Assembly: GCF_013425765.1 (NCBI RefSeq)
Contig: NZ_JACCJZ010000008.1
Coordinates: 1 to 64,000 of the forward strand
DNA: 64,000 nucleotides
Direction: 5' to 3'
DNA from: Luteimonas deserti
GTDB taxonomy: Bacteria > Pseudomonadota > Gammaproteobacteria > Xanthomonadales > Xanthomonadaceae
Made by a program: the position numbers and the translations under genes. Each line of letters opens with the position of its first letter. Position 1 is the stretch's first letter. This document shows, piece after piece, positions 43,974 through 53,060 of this stretch. The notes beneath the pieces are model-generated. The model saw nothing but the letters and a program-made list of their open reading frames with translations, searched no databases and was not told the origin of the DNA.

Positions 43974-45995
43974 ATGGCCAGGCGCCACCGCCGCAGCGAC
44001 ATCCGCGACCCCGCCGGCGAGGCCGCGGGCTTCCGTCGGCGTGCGCTGATCGGGCTGGGCGGCGTGGTGCTGGCGCTGTGCGTGCTCGGCGGCTGGTACT
44101 TCAAGCTGCAGGTGATCGACCACGACATCTACGCCAAGCGTTCGGAGGCGAACCGCATCAAGCCGCGGCCGGTGGTGCCGGGGCGCGGACTGATCCTCGA
44201 CCGCAAGGGCCGCATCCTGGCCGAGAACGAGCAGGCCTACCGCCTGGACGTGACCCCGGAAGAGGCCGGCGACATGCGTGCGCTCGTCGCCGGGCTGGCG
44301 AGCATCGTCGCGCTGTCGCCCGAGGATGTGGCCCGGTTCGAGCGTGAGCGCCGTGCCCAGCGCAGTTTCCGCGCGGTCACCCTGAAGCTGCGGCTGAGCG
44401 AGGACGAGATGGCGCGCTTCGCCATCGACCGCTGGCGCTTTCCCGGGGTCGAGGTGGTGCCCTACCTCAACCGCCACTATCCCTACGGCGACCTGTTCGC
44501 ACACGTGGTCGGCTATGTCGGCCGCACCGACCAGGCCGACGTCGACCGCTACGGCCAGGCCCATCTGCTGTTCCCGCAGACCGGGCGCACGGGCCTCGAG
44601 CGCTATTACGACGAGCTGCTGCGCGGCCAGATCGGGTACGAGCAGGTGGAGACGAACGTCGAGGGCCGCGCGCTGCGCCGGCTCGGGCTGCAGGCCGCGA
44701 CCGCCGGCACCGACCTGCGCCTGAGCGTGGACGCCGACCTGCAGCGTGCGATGGTGCTCGCCTTCGGCGGGCTGCACGGCTCGGCGGTCGCGGTGGAGCC
44801 GGCCACCGGCGACATCCTCGGCATGGTCAGCCTGCCCAGCTTCGACCCCAACCTGTTCGTCAACGGCATCTCGCACACCGACTACCGCCGCCTGATGGAC
44901 GATCCGGCGCGGCCGCTGTTCAACCGCAACGTGCTCGGTGGCGGGCCGCCGGGCTCGACGATCAAGCCCCTGGTCGCGCTGGCGGGTGTCGACAGCGGGC
45001 TGCGCACGCCCGAATCGCGGGTGTTCTCGACCGGCGAGTTCTTCATTCCCGGACAGCGCCGCGGCTACCGCGACGCCGGGCGCGGGGCCGGCTGGACCGA
45101 TCTGCGCGACTCGATCTCGCGCTCGATCAATTACTACTACTACCAGCTCGCCTACGAGATGGGCATCGAGCGTTTCGACCAGTACATGACCCGCTACGGC
45201 TTCGGCCAGCCCACCGGCATCGACCTGCTCGGCGAGACCGCGGGCATCGTGCCGTCACCGCGCTACAAGGCCTCGCGTTCGCGCGAGCCGTGGTACGCGG
45301 GTGAGACGGTCATCGCCGGCATCGGCCAGGGCTACTGGATCGCGACCGCGTTGCAGCTCGCGCGCGGCACCGCGGCGATCGCCAGCGGAGGCGATCTGCA
45401 CACGTTGCACATCGCCGCCGAACGGCGCGACGGCTTCGACGCGCCGTGGCGCGCGGTCGCGCGGCCGGCGCCCACGCGCATCACCGACAACCCCGCCCAT
45501 CTGCGCGCGGTGCAGGAAGGGATGGTCAACACCATCCACGGCCGCGGCACCGCCACGCGCATGGCGATCGGCGCGGAGTACCGCATGGCCGGCAAGACCG
45601 GCACCGCGCAACGGGTGAGCCGCCGCGGCAGCGCGAGCATGGACCCGCGCAACCTGCCCTACCACCTGCGCCATCAGGCGCTGTTCGTCGGCTACGCGCC
45701 AGCGGAGGCGCCGGAGATCGCGATCGCGGTGGTGGTCGAACACGGCGGTTACGGCGGCACCACCGCCGCGCCGATCGCGCGCAAGATCTTCGATGCCTGG
45801 CTGCTCGGGGTCATGCCCGAGGTCGAGATCGACCCGGCGACCGGAGCGCCGGCCGCGGTGGCGGCGGCCGGTCCGCAGGCCGCGCTGCGCCGCGACGTGT
45901 CCTTCGACAGCGTGGTCGATCACGTGCGCGTGGTCGCGCCGGCGCGGCTGCATTCGGTCAGCGATGTGCCGGTGGGCGGCGGGATGGCGCGATGA
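43974..45995 (+). CDS. mrdA: Penicillin-binding protein 2
   Basis: PBP2 is the transpeptidase of the elongasome. The 673-aa protein has an N-terminal span (about residues 24-44), the pedestal domain with PGRGLILDRKGRILAENEQAY, and the transpeptidase with STIK (nucleophile Ser of GSTIKPL), SIN (SRSINYYY) and KTG (AGKTGTAQ). A short C-terminal extension (Ala-rich, after the transpeptidase) is present. ATGA overlap with rodA. Confidence 0.97.
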   Translation: MARRHRRSDIRDPAGEAAGFRRRALIGLGGVVLALCVLGGWYFKLQVIDHDIYAKRSEANRIKPRPVVPGRGLILDRKGRILAENEQAYRLDVTPEEAGDMRALVAGLASIVALSPEDVARFERERRAQRSFRAVTLKLRLSEDEMARFAIDRWRFPGVEVVPYLNRHYPYGDLFAHVVGYVGRTDQADVDRYGQAHLLFPQTGRTGLERYYDELLRGQIGYEQVETNVEGRALRRLGLQAATAGTDLRLSVDADLQRAMVLAFGGLHGSAVAVEPATGDILGMVSLPSFDPNLFVNGISHTDYRRLMDDPARPLFNRNVLGGGPPGSTIKPLVALAGVDSGLRTPESRVFSTGEFFIPGQRRGYRDAGRGAGWTDLRDSISRSINYYYYQLAYEMGIERFDQYMTRYGFGQPTGIDLLGETAGIVPSPRYKASRSREPWYAGETVIAGIGQGYWIATALQLARGTAAIASGGDLHTLHIAAERRDGFDAPWRAVARPAPTRITDNPAHLRAVQEGMVNTIHGRGTATRMAIGAEYRMAGKTGTAQRVSRRGSASMDPRNLPYHLRHQALFVGYAPAEAPEIAIAVVVEHGGYGGTTAAPIARKIFDAWLLGVMPEVEIDPATGAPAAVAAAGPQAALRRDVSFDSVVDHVRVVAPARLHSVSDVPVGGGMAR

Positions 45996-47101
45996 AGACC
46001 ATCCTGCGCTGGCTGCTGGATCTGTGGCTGCGCTTCGCGCGTACGATCGACTGGCCGCTGCTGGGCGCACTGGTCGCCCTGATGGTGATCGGCCTGGCCG
46101 TGCTGCACAGCGCCGGCGGACAGAACCCGGTCTTCGTCGCCTCGCAGGCGAGCCGCTTCGGCGTGGGGCTGGTGGCGATGTGGCTGCTGTCGCGGGTGCC
46201 TGTGGTGCAGCTGCGCCGCTTCACACCCCTGGCCTACGCGGCCTCGCTGCTGCCGCTGGCGGCGGTGCTGTTCATGGGCACCGGGCGCAGCGGCCAGCAC
46301 TGGCTCAATCTCGGCGTGGTCTACGTGCAGCCGGCGGAACTGATGAAGCTGTCGCTGCCGATGATGGCGGCCTGGTGGCTCGGCCAGCGCCCGACCCCGC
46401 CACGGCTGGACACGCTGGCGGTGGCGGCGCTGATCATCGGCGTGCCGACCGGCCTGATCCTGCTCCAGCCCGATCTCGGCACCGCGGTCCTCGTCGCCTC
46501 GGGCGGCGCGTTCGCGCTGTATCTGGCGGGGCTGTCGTGGTGGTGGTTCGCCGGCGGCGCGGCCTCGTTCGCACTGCTCGCGCCGGCGGCCTGGCTCTGG
46601 TACCTGCAGCCCTACCAGAAGGCGCGGATCATGATGTTTCTCGATCCCGAGTCGGACCCGCTCGGCGAGGGCTGGAACATCATCCAGTCCAAGATCGCGA
46701 TCGGCGCCGGCGGCATGGCGGGGCAGGGCTGGGGCCGCGGCTCGCAGTCGCATCTCAACTACGTGCCCGAGCACACCACCGACTTCATCTTCGCGGTCCT
46801 GAGCGAGGAGTTCGGCTGGATCGGCGTCGCGGTCACCCTGGGGCTGTATCTCTTCATCGTGGGGCGTTGCCTGTGGATCGCGAGCGAGGCCCGCGATGGC
46901 TTCTCGCGTCTGCTGGTCGGCAGCCTGGGGCTGGCGCTGTCGGTCTACGTGATCGTCAACGGCGGGATGATCTCCGGCCTGCTGCCGGTGGTCGGCGTGC
47001 CGATGCCGCTGCTGAGCTTCGGCGGCACCGCCGCGGTCTCGTTGCTCGCGGGCTTCGGCGTCGTGATGTCGGTGCAGGCCAGCGCACGCCGTCGTCGCTG
47101 A
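45992..47101 (+). CDS. rodA: Peptidoglycan glycosyltransferase RodA
   Basis: RodA is the SEDS glycan polymerase partnered with PBP2. The 369-aa protein has ten predicted spans, GRSGQHWLNLG and VQPAELMKLSLPM near the first third, QPDLGTAVL, and the C-terminal MPLLSFGGTAAVSLLAGFG. The catalytic Asp of SEDS proteins is expected within the long extracytoplasmic loop and a DFIFAVLSEEFGWIG motif is present. ATGA overlap with mrdA. Confidence 0.97.
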   Translation: MKTILRWLLDLWLRFARTIDWPLLGALVALMVIGLAVLHSAGGQNPVFVASQASRFGVGLVAMWLLSRVPVVQLRRFTPLAYAASLLPLAAVLFMGTGRSGQHWLNLGVVYVQPAELMKLSLPMMAAWWLGQRPTPPRLDTLAVAALIIGVPTGLILLQPDLGTAVLVASGGAFALYLAGLSWWWFAGGAASFALLAPAAWLWYLQPYQKARIMMFLDPESDPLGEGWNIIQSKIAIGAGGMAGQGWGRGSQSHLNYVPEHTTDFIFAVLSEEFGWIGVAVTLGLYLFIVGRCLWIASEARDGFSRLLVGSLGLALSVYVIVNGGMISGLLPVVGVPMPLLSFGGTAAVSLLAGFGVVMSVQASARRRR

Positions 47102-47154
47102 CCGGGCCTGCAATCAGGCGCCGCGCGCGGGTTCGGCGCCCGCGACACGCGTGC

Positions 47155-47160
47155 TAACCT
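47155..47160 (+). promoter_or_regulatory. Candidate -10 box of a leaderless mltB transcript
   Basis: TAACCT ends 8 nt before the mltB ATG; TTCGGC 17 nt upstream (47132-47137) is a weak -35 candidate. No Shine-Dalgarno sequence lies between. Confidence 0.4.
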
Positions 47161-47168
47161 CGCCGCCG

Positions 47169-48299
47169 ATGAGCCGACGCCCGTACCTGCGACTGACCCT
47201 TGCCGTGCTGCCGCTTGCGTTTGCGGCCTGCGCGACCCCCGTCAACCCGACCGACGCCCAGACCGGCGAGGCACAGGCCGTGCGCCCGTTGCCCGAACCG
47301 GAGCGGCCGCAAGGCGCGCTGTTGCCGCCGGTGCCGCAGCCGGCGGAGCGTCCGGTGGCGCCGCCCTCGGTGACCGATGCGTCGATCCCGCGCGCCCAGC
47401 GCGTCGACAACTTCGTCGCCTACACCGCGCAGACCTACGGCGTGGACCCGGCGCACGTGCGCCGTGTGCTCGCCCAGGCCACGGTGCAGCAGCGCATCCT
47501 CGATGCGATCAGCCGGCCCGCCGAGGCCGTGCGGCCGTGGCGCGACTACCGGCCGATCTTCATCAACGACGCGCGCATCAACGGTGGCGTGGCGTTCTAC
47601 CGCGAACACCGCGCGGCGCTCGACAGGGTGGCCGCCGAGACCGGCGTGCCGGCCGAATACATCGTCGCGATCATCGGCGTCGAAACGAGCTACGGCCGGG
47701 TCACGGGTACGTGGAAGGTGCTCGACGCGCTCTACACCCTGGCGTTCGACTATCCGCCGCGCGCGCCGTTCTTCGCCGGCGAGCTGGCGCAGCTGTTCGC
47801 GCTCGAGAAGGCCGAGCCGCAGCTCCAGCTCACCGAGCTCAAGGGCAGCTACGCCGGCGCGATGGGCATGGGCCAGTTCATGCCGTCGAGCTACCGGCTG
47901 TGGGCGAAGGACGGCGACGGCGACGGCCGCCGCGACCTGCTCACGCATACGCCGGACGTGTTCGCCTCGATCGCGAACTATTTCGTGGTGCACGGCTGGG
48001 AACGCGGCGGGCCGGTGGTCGCACGCGCGCAGCGCGCCGAAGGCGCCGCGGACTTCAAGCCGGAGAACTGGGAGCCGGTGTATCCGTTGGCCGACCTCGC
48101 CGCTCGGGGCTACACCCCGCAGCCCGGCGAGCCCGTGGCCCCGGGCGCGACCCTGCTCTCGCTCGACGGCAGCAGCGGCATGGAGTACTGGCTGGCCTAC
48201 CGCAACTTCTATGTGATCACCCGCTACAACCGCTCGCCGATGTATTCGCTGTCGGTGCACCAGCTCGCCCAGGCCATCCGGGCGGGAGCCCAGCGTTGA
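47169..48299 (+). CDS. mltB: Lytic murein transglycosylase B
   Basis: A 376-aa lipoprotein (lipobox FAAC, Cys about residue 18) with an MltB domain: DARINGGVAFYREHRAALDRV, then GVETSYGRVTGTWKVLDALYTLAFDYPPRAPFF with the catalytic Glu, and SYAGAMGMGQFMPSSY. It cleaves glycan strands with formation of 1,6-anhydro ends. It lies after rodA with a separate candidate promoter and its stop shares one base with the rlpA start. Confidence 0.95.
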   Translation: MSRRPYLRLTLAVLPLAFAACATPVNPTDAQTGEAQAVRPLPEPERPQGALLPPVPQPAERPVAPPSVTDASIPRAQRVDNFVAYTAQTYGVDPAHVRRVLAQATVQQRILDAISRPAEAVRPWRDYRPIFINDARINGGVAFYREHRAALDRVAAETGVPAEYIVAIIGVETSYGRVTGTWKVLDALYTLAFDYPPRAPFFAGELAQLFALEKAEPQLQLTELKGSYAGAMGMGQFMPSSYRLWAKDGDGDGRRDLLTHTPDVFASIANYFVVHGWERGGPVVARAQRAEGAADFKPENWEPVYPLADLAARGYTPQPGEPVAPGATLLSLDGSSGMEYWLAYRNFYVITRYNRSPMYSLSVHQLAQAIRAGAQR

Positions 48300-49654
48300 T
48301 GCGCTGGCTGCTGCCGCTGGCGGCGGTGGCCCTGCTCGCCGGTTGCGCCGGTTCGCCGAGGAAGCCCGACCCGGGCAGCGCGCAGCGCGTGGGCACGCCA
48401 CCTGCGGGCGGCACGCCGGCGACGCCCGCTCAGCGTCGGGTCTCGCCTTACGCGCCGGCCCAGGAAGATCCCAGCACACGCGGCCACTACACCGCCGGCG
48501 GGCTGTACCGCCCGGGCGTGCCCGACAGCCTGCCCGACTATCTGCCGAATGTGGATCTGATCCCCGAGCCGGATGTCGTCGACCTCCCCCGATCGCCGGT
48601 CGGCAACCGCAGCCCCTACCAGGTGCTGGGCAAGACCTATCACGTGCTCGACGACCACAGCGAATTCGCCGAGACCGGCACCGCGTCCTACTACGGCGCC
48701 AAGTTCCATGGTCGCCTGACCTCCAACCGCGAGGTCTACGACATGTACGCGTTCACCGCGGCGCACAAGTCGCTGCCGCTGCCCAGCTTCGCCCGCGTGA
48801 CCAATCTCGATACCGGGCAGTCGGTGGTGGTCCGGGTCAACGATCGCGGTCCGTTCCACGAAGGGCGGGTGGTCGATCTCAGCTACGCCGCGGCGGTGAA
48901 GATCGGCATCCATCCGCGCGGCACCGGGCGGGTCGAGGTGCGTGCACTGAGTCCGGGCGAGAGCGCGCGGCAGACCTGGGACGCCGTGGCGGCCACGCCG
49001 GCCGCTGCGGCCCCGACGGCGAGCACGGCCGTCGCGGCGACACCTGTCCGGTCGCGTCGTGGCCGGGCCGCCGCTGCGGTGGCGCCGCCGGCGGCGCAGC
49101 CCAGCGCTGCGGCCAGCGCGATCGATACCATCGTCGAGCATCTGCCGCTCGGCACCGCCCATGCGAGCGAGCGCCCGGCGCCGTCGCCTGCGGGCGCCAG
49201 TGCCGCCGACGGACGCTTCAACATGTACCAGAACGGCCGGGTCATGACCGCCGACGACTTCGACGCATGGCTGGCCGCGCGTGGCTTGAAGCTCGAGAAC
49301 GGGCGCCAGGTGCCGATCGATCCTGTCTCCGGCGCGGCAGCGCCGCTGGCGTCGACTCCGGCAGCGAGCAGCGGCACGTCGCCGGCGGCATCGCAGACCG
49401 CGCCGGCCATCGTCGCTGCGGCCGGTGGCGTGACCCTGCAGGTCGCGGCCTTCGGTGCGCGCGCCAATGCCGAACGTGCCTTGGCCACCCTGCGCGGCGC
49501 CGGCATCACCGCCGCGCAGCTGCACGACGGCTCGTCGGCCGGTAAACCGGTCTGGCGCCTGCGAGTGGGACCGGTCGACGCCGCCCGCGTCGCGGAGCTG
49601 TCCAGCCGCGTCGCCGGGCTCGGCTTCGGCGCGCCCACCGTCGTGCGCGACTGA
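48299..49654 (+). CDS. rlpA: Septal ring lytic transglycosylase RlpA family lipoprotein
   Basis: A 451-aa protein: lipobox LAGC (Cys about residue 16), a DPBB domain (GTASYYGAKFHGRLTSNREVYDMYAFTAAHKSLPLPSFARV ... VRVNDRGPFHEGRVVDLS) with the conserved His and Asp of RlpA, a low-complexity Ala/Pro linker (about 235-370) and a C-terminal SPOR domain (VTLQVAAFGARANAERALATL) that binds denuded septal glycans. The linker is longer than in E. coli RlpA. Confidence 0.95.
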   Translation: MRWLLPLAAVALLAGCAGSPRKPDPGSAQRVGTPPAGGTPATPAQRRVSPYAPAQEDPSTRGHYTAGGLYRPGVPDSLPDYLPNVDLIPEPDVVDLPRSPVGNRSPYQVLGKTYHVLDDHSEFAETGTASYYGAKFHGRLTSNREVYDMYAFTAAHKSLPLPSFARVTNLDTGQSVVVRVNDRGPFHEGRVVDLSYAAAVKIGIHPRGTGRVEVRALSPGESARQTWDAVAATPAAAAPTASTAVAATPVRSRRGRAAAAVAPPAAQPSAAASAIDTIVEHLPLGTAHASERPAPSPAGASAADGRFNMYQNGRVMTADDFDAWLAARGLKLENGRQVPIDPVSGAAAPLASTPAASSGTSPAASQTAPAIVAAAGGVTLQVAAFGARANAERALATLRGAGITAAQLHDGSSAGKPVWRLRVGPVDAARVAELSSRVAGLGFGAPTVVRD

Positions 49655-49709
49655 TTCCATCCCCATATCCGTCGGCTCACGCGGCCGGCTTTCCGGAGTG
49701 CTGTACCCG

Positions 49710-50954
49710 ATGAACCTGTCTGTTGTCGTTTCGCGCATGCTGCTGGCCGCGCTGGCCACCGGCACGGTGGGAATCGCCGTGGCCCAGGACCCTGCGCCGA
49801 CCCCGCGCCCGGCCGGGCCGACGCCCGCCGCGCCGGCCGGTGCCGCGGCCGCGCTGAGCGATGAACTGCCGACCCCGCCGCCGCCCGCGATCACCGGCAC
49901 GGCCTGGCTGGTGATGGATTACGCCACCGGCCAGATCCTGGCCGGCGAGAACATCGACGAGCGGGTCGAGCCGGCCAGCATCACCAAAGTGATGACCAGC
50001 TACGTGGTGGCCGCCGAACTGGCCGCCGGCAAGATCAGCGTCGACGACCAGGTGCTGATGAGCGAGAACGCCTGGCGCAAGGGCGGCGCCGGCACCGACG
50101 GCAGCTACAGCGGGTTTCCGGTGAACCAGCGCGCGCGCCTGCTGGACATGGAGATCGCGATGGTGGTGCAGTCGGGCAACGACGCCGCGATCGCCCTGGC
50201 CGAACACGTGGCCGGCAGCGAGGAGGCCTTCGCCCAGCTGATGACGGCCTACGGCAAGCGCATCGGCATGAAGAACACCAACTTCACCAACGCCACCGGC
50301 CTGTCCGGCCCCGAGCATTATTCGACCGCGCGCGACCTCGCGGTGATGGGGCGGGCGATGGTGCGCGATTTTCCCGAGGAATACGCCCACAACAAGATCC
50401 GCGAGTTCACCGTCGGCCCGATCACCCAGCACAACCGCAACCGCCTGCTGTGGCGCGACGACAGCGTCGACGGCATCAAGACCGGCCACCATTCCGGCGC
50501 CGGCTACTGCCTGATGGCCTCGGCGCAGCGCGGCGACCAGCGCCTGATCACCGTGGTGATGGGCTCGACCAGCGAGGCGCAGCGCGCCACCGATTCGCTG
50601 GCGCTGCTGAACTGGGGCTTCCGCTTCTTCGAGACCCACGCCGTGTACGACGCCGACAAGGCGGTGTCCACCCAGCAGGTCTGGAAGGGCAAGGTCAACG
50701 AGGTGCAACTGGGCGTCGCCGAGCCGATGCTGGTGTCGATGCCGCGCGGCAAATACGCGCAGCTCAAGCCGTCGATGGACATTCCGCAGACCCTGGTCGC
50801 GCCGATCGAGAAGGGCCAGCAGATCGGCACCGTGCGCGTCGAGCTGGACGGCGAGGTGATCGCCGAGCGCCCCCTGGTCGCGCTGGAAGCGGTCGAGGAG
50901 GCCGGCTTCTTCAAGCGCCTGTGGCACGAGTTCCTGATGTGGTGGAAGTCCTGA
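49710..50954 (+). CDS. dacA: D-alanyl-D-alanine carboxypeptidase (PBP5/6-like)
   Basis: A 414-aa protein with a signal peptide (residues 1-25), the serine peptidase motifs SITK, SGN and KTG (DGIKTGHH), the C-terminal beta domain and a terminal amphipathic helix (FFKRLWHEFLMWWKS) that anchors PBP5 to the membrane. It trims pentapeptides. Normally followed by ybeD; here six minus-strand genes lie in between. Confidence 0.96.
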   Translation: MNLSVVVSRMLLAALATGTVGIAVAQDPAPTPRPAGPTPAAPAGAAAALSDELPTPPPPAITGTAWLVMDYATGQILAGENIDERVEPASITKVMTSYVVAAELAAGKISVDDQVLMSENAWRKGGAGTDGSYSGFPVNQRARLLDMEIAMVVQSGNDAAIALAEHVAGSEEAFAQLMTAYGKRIGMKNTNFTNATGLSGPEHYSTARDLAVMGRAMVRDFPEEYAHNKIREFTVGPITQHNRNRLLWRDDSVDGIKTGHHSGAGYCLMASAQRGDQRLITVVMGSTSEAQRATDSLALLNWGFRFFETHAVYDADKAVSTQQVWKGKVNEVQLGVAEPMLVSMPRGKYAQLKPSMDIPQTLVAPIEKGQQIGTVRVELDGEVIAERPLVALEAVEEAGFFKRLWHEFLMWWKS

Positions 50955-51028
50955 GGCCGACCTGAGCCCGCGGCCGCCGGTCGCGGGTGGCCGTCCAGAC
51001 CGGCCTGCCGAGACGGTGGCGTCGGGGC

Positions 51029-51976
51029 TCAGGCCCACCAGTAGGCAGTGATGTGGAAGAACACCGGCGCGGCGAAGCACACCGAATCCAGCCGGTCGAG
51101 CATGCCGCCGTGGCCCTCGATCATGTGGCCCCAGTCCTTGATGCCGCGATCGCGCTTGATCGCCGACATCACCAGGCCACCGAAGAATCCCATCAGGTTC
51201 ACCACCAGCGCGATCAGGCCCGCCTGCCAGGGCGAGAACGGGGTGATCCACCACAGCGCCGCGCCGAGCAGTGACGCCGACGCCACGCCGCCGATGAAGC
51301 CCTCGACGGTTTTCGACGGCGACAGCAGCGGCGCGATCCGCCTGCGCCCGAGCAGCTTGCCCCAGACGTACTGCAGCACGTCGGACGACTGCACCACGAT
51401 CACCAGGAAGGCGATCAGCAGCAGGTTGCGCTGCTCGAAACCTTCGATGCGCAGGTTGAGCAGCGCGGGCACGTGGGAGATGCAGAACACGCTGATCATC
51501 AGTCCCCACTGCACCTTCGCCATGCGCTCGAGATAGCGCGTGGTGTCGCCGCCGATGGTGGCCAGGATCGGCAGCAGCAGGAACGCGTAGACCGGGATCA
51601 GCAGGGTGTACATGCCGTACCAGTCGATGTGCACCAGCCAGTACTGGTAGGGCAGCACGATGTAGAACGCCGCGAGCAGCGCGTAGTAGTCGCCGCCGCG
51701 GGTGGGCGTGAGCGTGATGAACTCGCGCAGCGCGAACAGCGACACCAGCGCGAAGAGCACGATCACGCCGGTGCGTCCGCCGAGAAAGGACAGGCCGACG
51801 ATGGCGGCCATCACCCACCAGGCGCGGATGCGCGCGGTGAGGTTGTCGAGCACCGCACTGGGACCGCCCGCGCGCCAGCGCAGGGTCTCGGCCACCGCCG
51901 TGGCCAGCAGCAGAACGATGCCGATGCCGCCGAACAGCAGCGCGGTGTCGGGCAGGCCGGTCAGCCAGGTCGTCAT
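51029..51976 (-). CDS. CdsA-like phosphatidate cytidylyltransferase (YnbB-like)
   Basis: A 315-aa membrane protein with about eight spans. The C-terminal CdsA signature is clear: LLSPSKTVEGFIGGVASASLLG ... MSAIKRDRGIKDWGHMIEGHGGMLDRLDS, with its Lys/Asp metal site. CdsA makes CDP-diacylglycerol, but the cell presumably has another cdsA elsewhere, as E. coli does besides ynbB. Last gene of the operon. Start ATG 51976 overlaps the previous stop. Confidence 0.9.
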   Translation of the reverse strand: MTTWLTGLPDTALLFGGIGIVLLLATAVAETLRWRAGGPSAVLDNLTARIRAWWVMAAIVGLSFLGGRTGVIVLFALVSLFALREFITLTPTRGGDYYALLAAFYIVLPYQYWLVHIDWYGMYTLLIPVYAFLLLPILATIGGDTTRYLERMAKVQWGLMISVFCISHVPALLNLRIEGFEQRNLLLIAFLVIVVQSSDVLQYVWGKLLGRRRIAPLLSPSKTVEGFIGGVASASLLGAALWWITPFSPWQAGLIALVVNLMGFFGGLVMSAIKRDRGIKDWGHMIEGHGGMLDRLDSVCFAAPVFFHITAYWWA

Positions 51977-52605
51977 CGGCCTGCTCCGGTGTCGTCGTCG
52001 GCCAGCGCGAGCAGCGCGTCCCGGGTGCGGTCGAGAAAGGCGGCCTTGTCCTCGCCCGCGCGCAGCCGCAGCGGCGCGCCGAAACGCGCGGTGCACAGCA
52101 ACGGAAGCGGGATCAGGCGGCCCTTGGGCATCACCCGGCGCAGGTTGTCGAGCCAGACCGGCACGAATTCCAGCTCCGGGCGCTGGCGGGCGAGGTGATA
52201 GATGCCGCTCTTGAAGGGCAGCAGGCCGTCGCCGGTATTGCGCGTGCCTTCGGGAAACAGGATCAGCGAGGCGCCCCCGTCGACCGCGGTGCACAGGGTC
52301 TGCACCGGATCCTCGCTGCGCGCGGCGGGATCGCGCTCGATCAGCACGCCGCGGAACACCGAATGGATCAGATAGCGGCGCAGCGCATCGCGGTTCCAGT
52401 AGTCGGCGCCCGCGACCGGACGCACGTCGCGACGCAGCGCCGGCGGCAGGGCCGACCAGATCATCACGAAATCGCCGTGGCTGGCATGGTTGCCGTAATA
52501 CACGCGGCGATCGGCCGAGGGCGCGCAGCCGTCCCACAGTGCGCGCGCGCCGGTCAGTACGCGGATCGCGGCACTGAAGCCACGGGCGAGCAGGGCATCG
52601 AACAT
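51973..52605 (-). CDS. 1-acyl-glycerol-3-phosphate acyltransferase-like protein
   Basis: A 210-aa PlsC-family acyltransferase with NHASHGD (the HX4D catalytic motif) near residue 40, GVLIERDP, and FPEGTRNTGDGLLPFKSGIYHLA. It transfers an acyl chain to a lysophospholipid or similar acceptor. This gene is not part of the E. coli ynbABCD set and is one of two additions here. It overlaps the neighbouring genes by ATGA at both ends. Confidence 0.9.
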   Translation of the reverse strand: MFDALLARGFSAAIRVLTGARALWDGCAPSADRRVYYGNHASHGDFVMIWSALPPALRRDVRPVAGADYWNRDALRRYLIHSVFRGVLIERDPAARSEDPVQTLCTAVDGGASLILFPEGTRNTGDGLLPFKSGIYHLARQRPELEFVPVWLDNLRRVMPKGRLIPLPLLCTARFGAPLRLRAGEDKAAFLDRTRDALLALADDDTGAGR

Positions 52606-53060
52606 CAGCCGGTTCCTCCGTGGACCACCGCCCAGCCCCCGGCCAGGCCCAGCAGCACGGCCTGGCCGGCCGTCGCCACCAGCTGGCGGCGCAGCCAGCC
52701 GCGTGCACCGCGCCAGCGTGCGGCCCAGTCGCGGCCGCCGCGGTCGGCGGCCTGCAGTCCGAGCGCGCACAGGCTGGCATCGAGTGTCGCGGCGGGATCG
52801 TCGCCTGCGGGCGTGGTGGCGAGGGCCTGCAGCAGCTCGGCATCCAGCGCGGTGCGGGTGGCGCAATAGGCCTGCCAGAGGTAGAGCGCCAGGCTCGCGG
52901 CGAGCAGGACGGCGACCGGCGTGGCCATCGTGTGCAGGCTCGCGGCGAGCAGCCACAGGGCGGCCAGCGCAGCCAAGCCCGCCGAGATGGCATCGGCCCG
53001 GCGCCCCTGGCGCAGCAGCGCCGCCATCACCACGAAATCGAAGGGCCGGCCCGCGATCAC
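52605..53060 (-). CDS. Small membrane protein of the lipid operon
   Basis: A 151-aa protein with two central hydrophobic spans (about residues 24-55) and a third near the C-terminus (TAGQAVLLGLAGGWAVV). No family recognised. The GTG start at 53060 overlaps the upstream stop (GTGA), and its stop overlaps the acyltransferase start, which is why it is accepted as a real gene. Function unknown; the position suggests a scaffold or accessory subunit. Confidence 0.75.
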   Translation of the reverse strand: MIAGRPFDFVVMAALLRQGRRADAISAGLAALAALWLLAASLHTMATPVAVLLAASLALYLWQAYCATRTALDAELLQALATTPAGDDPAATLDASLCALGLQAADRGGRDWAARWRGARGWLRRQLVATAGQAVLLGLAGGWAVVHGGTG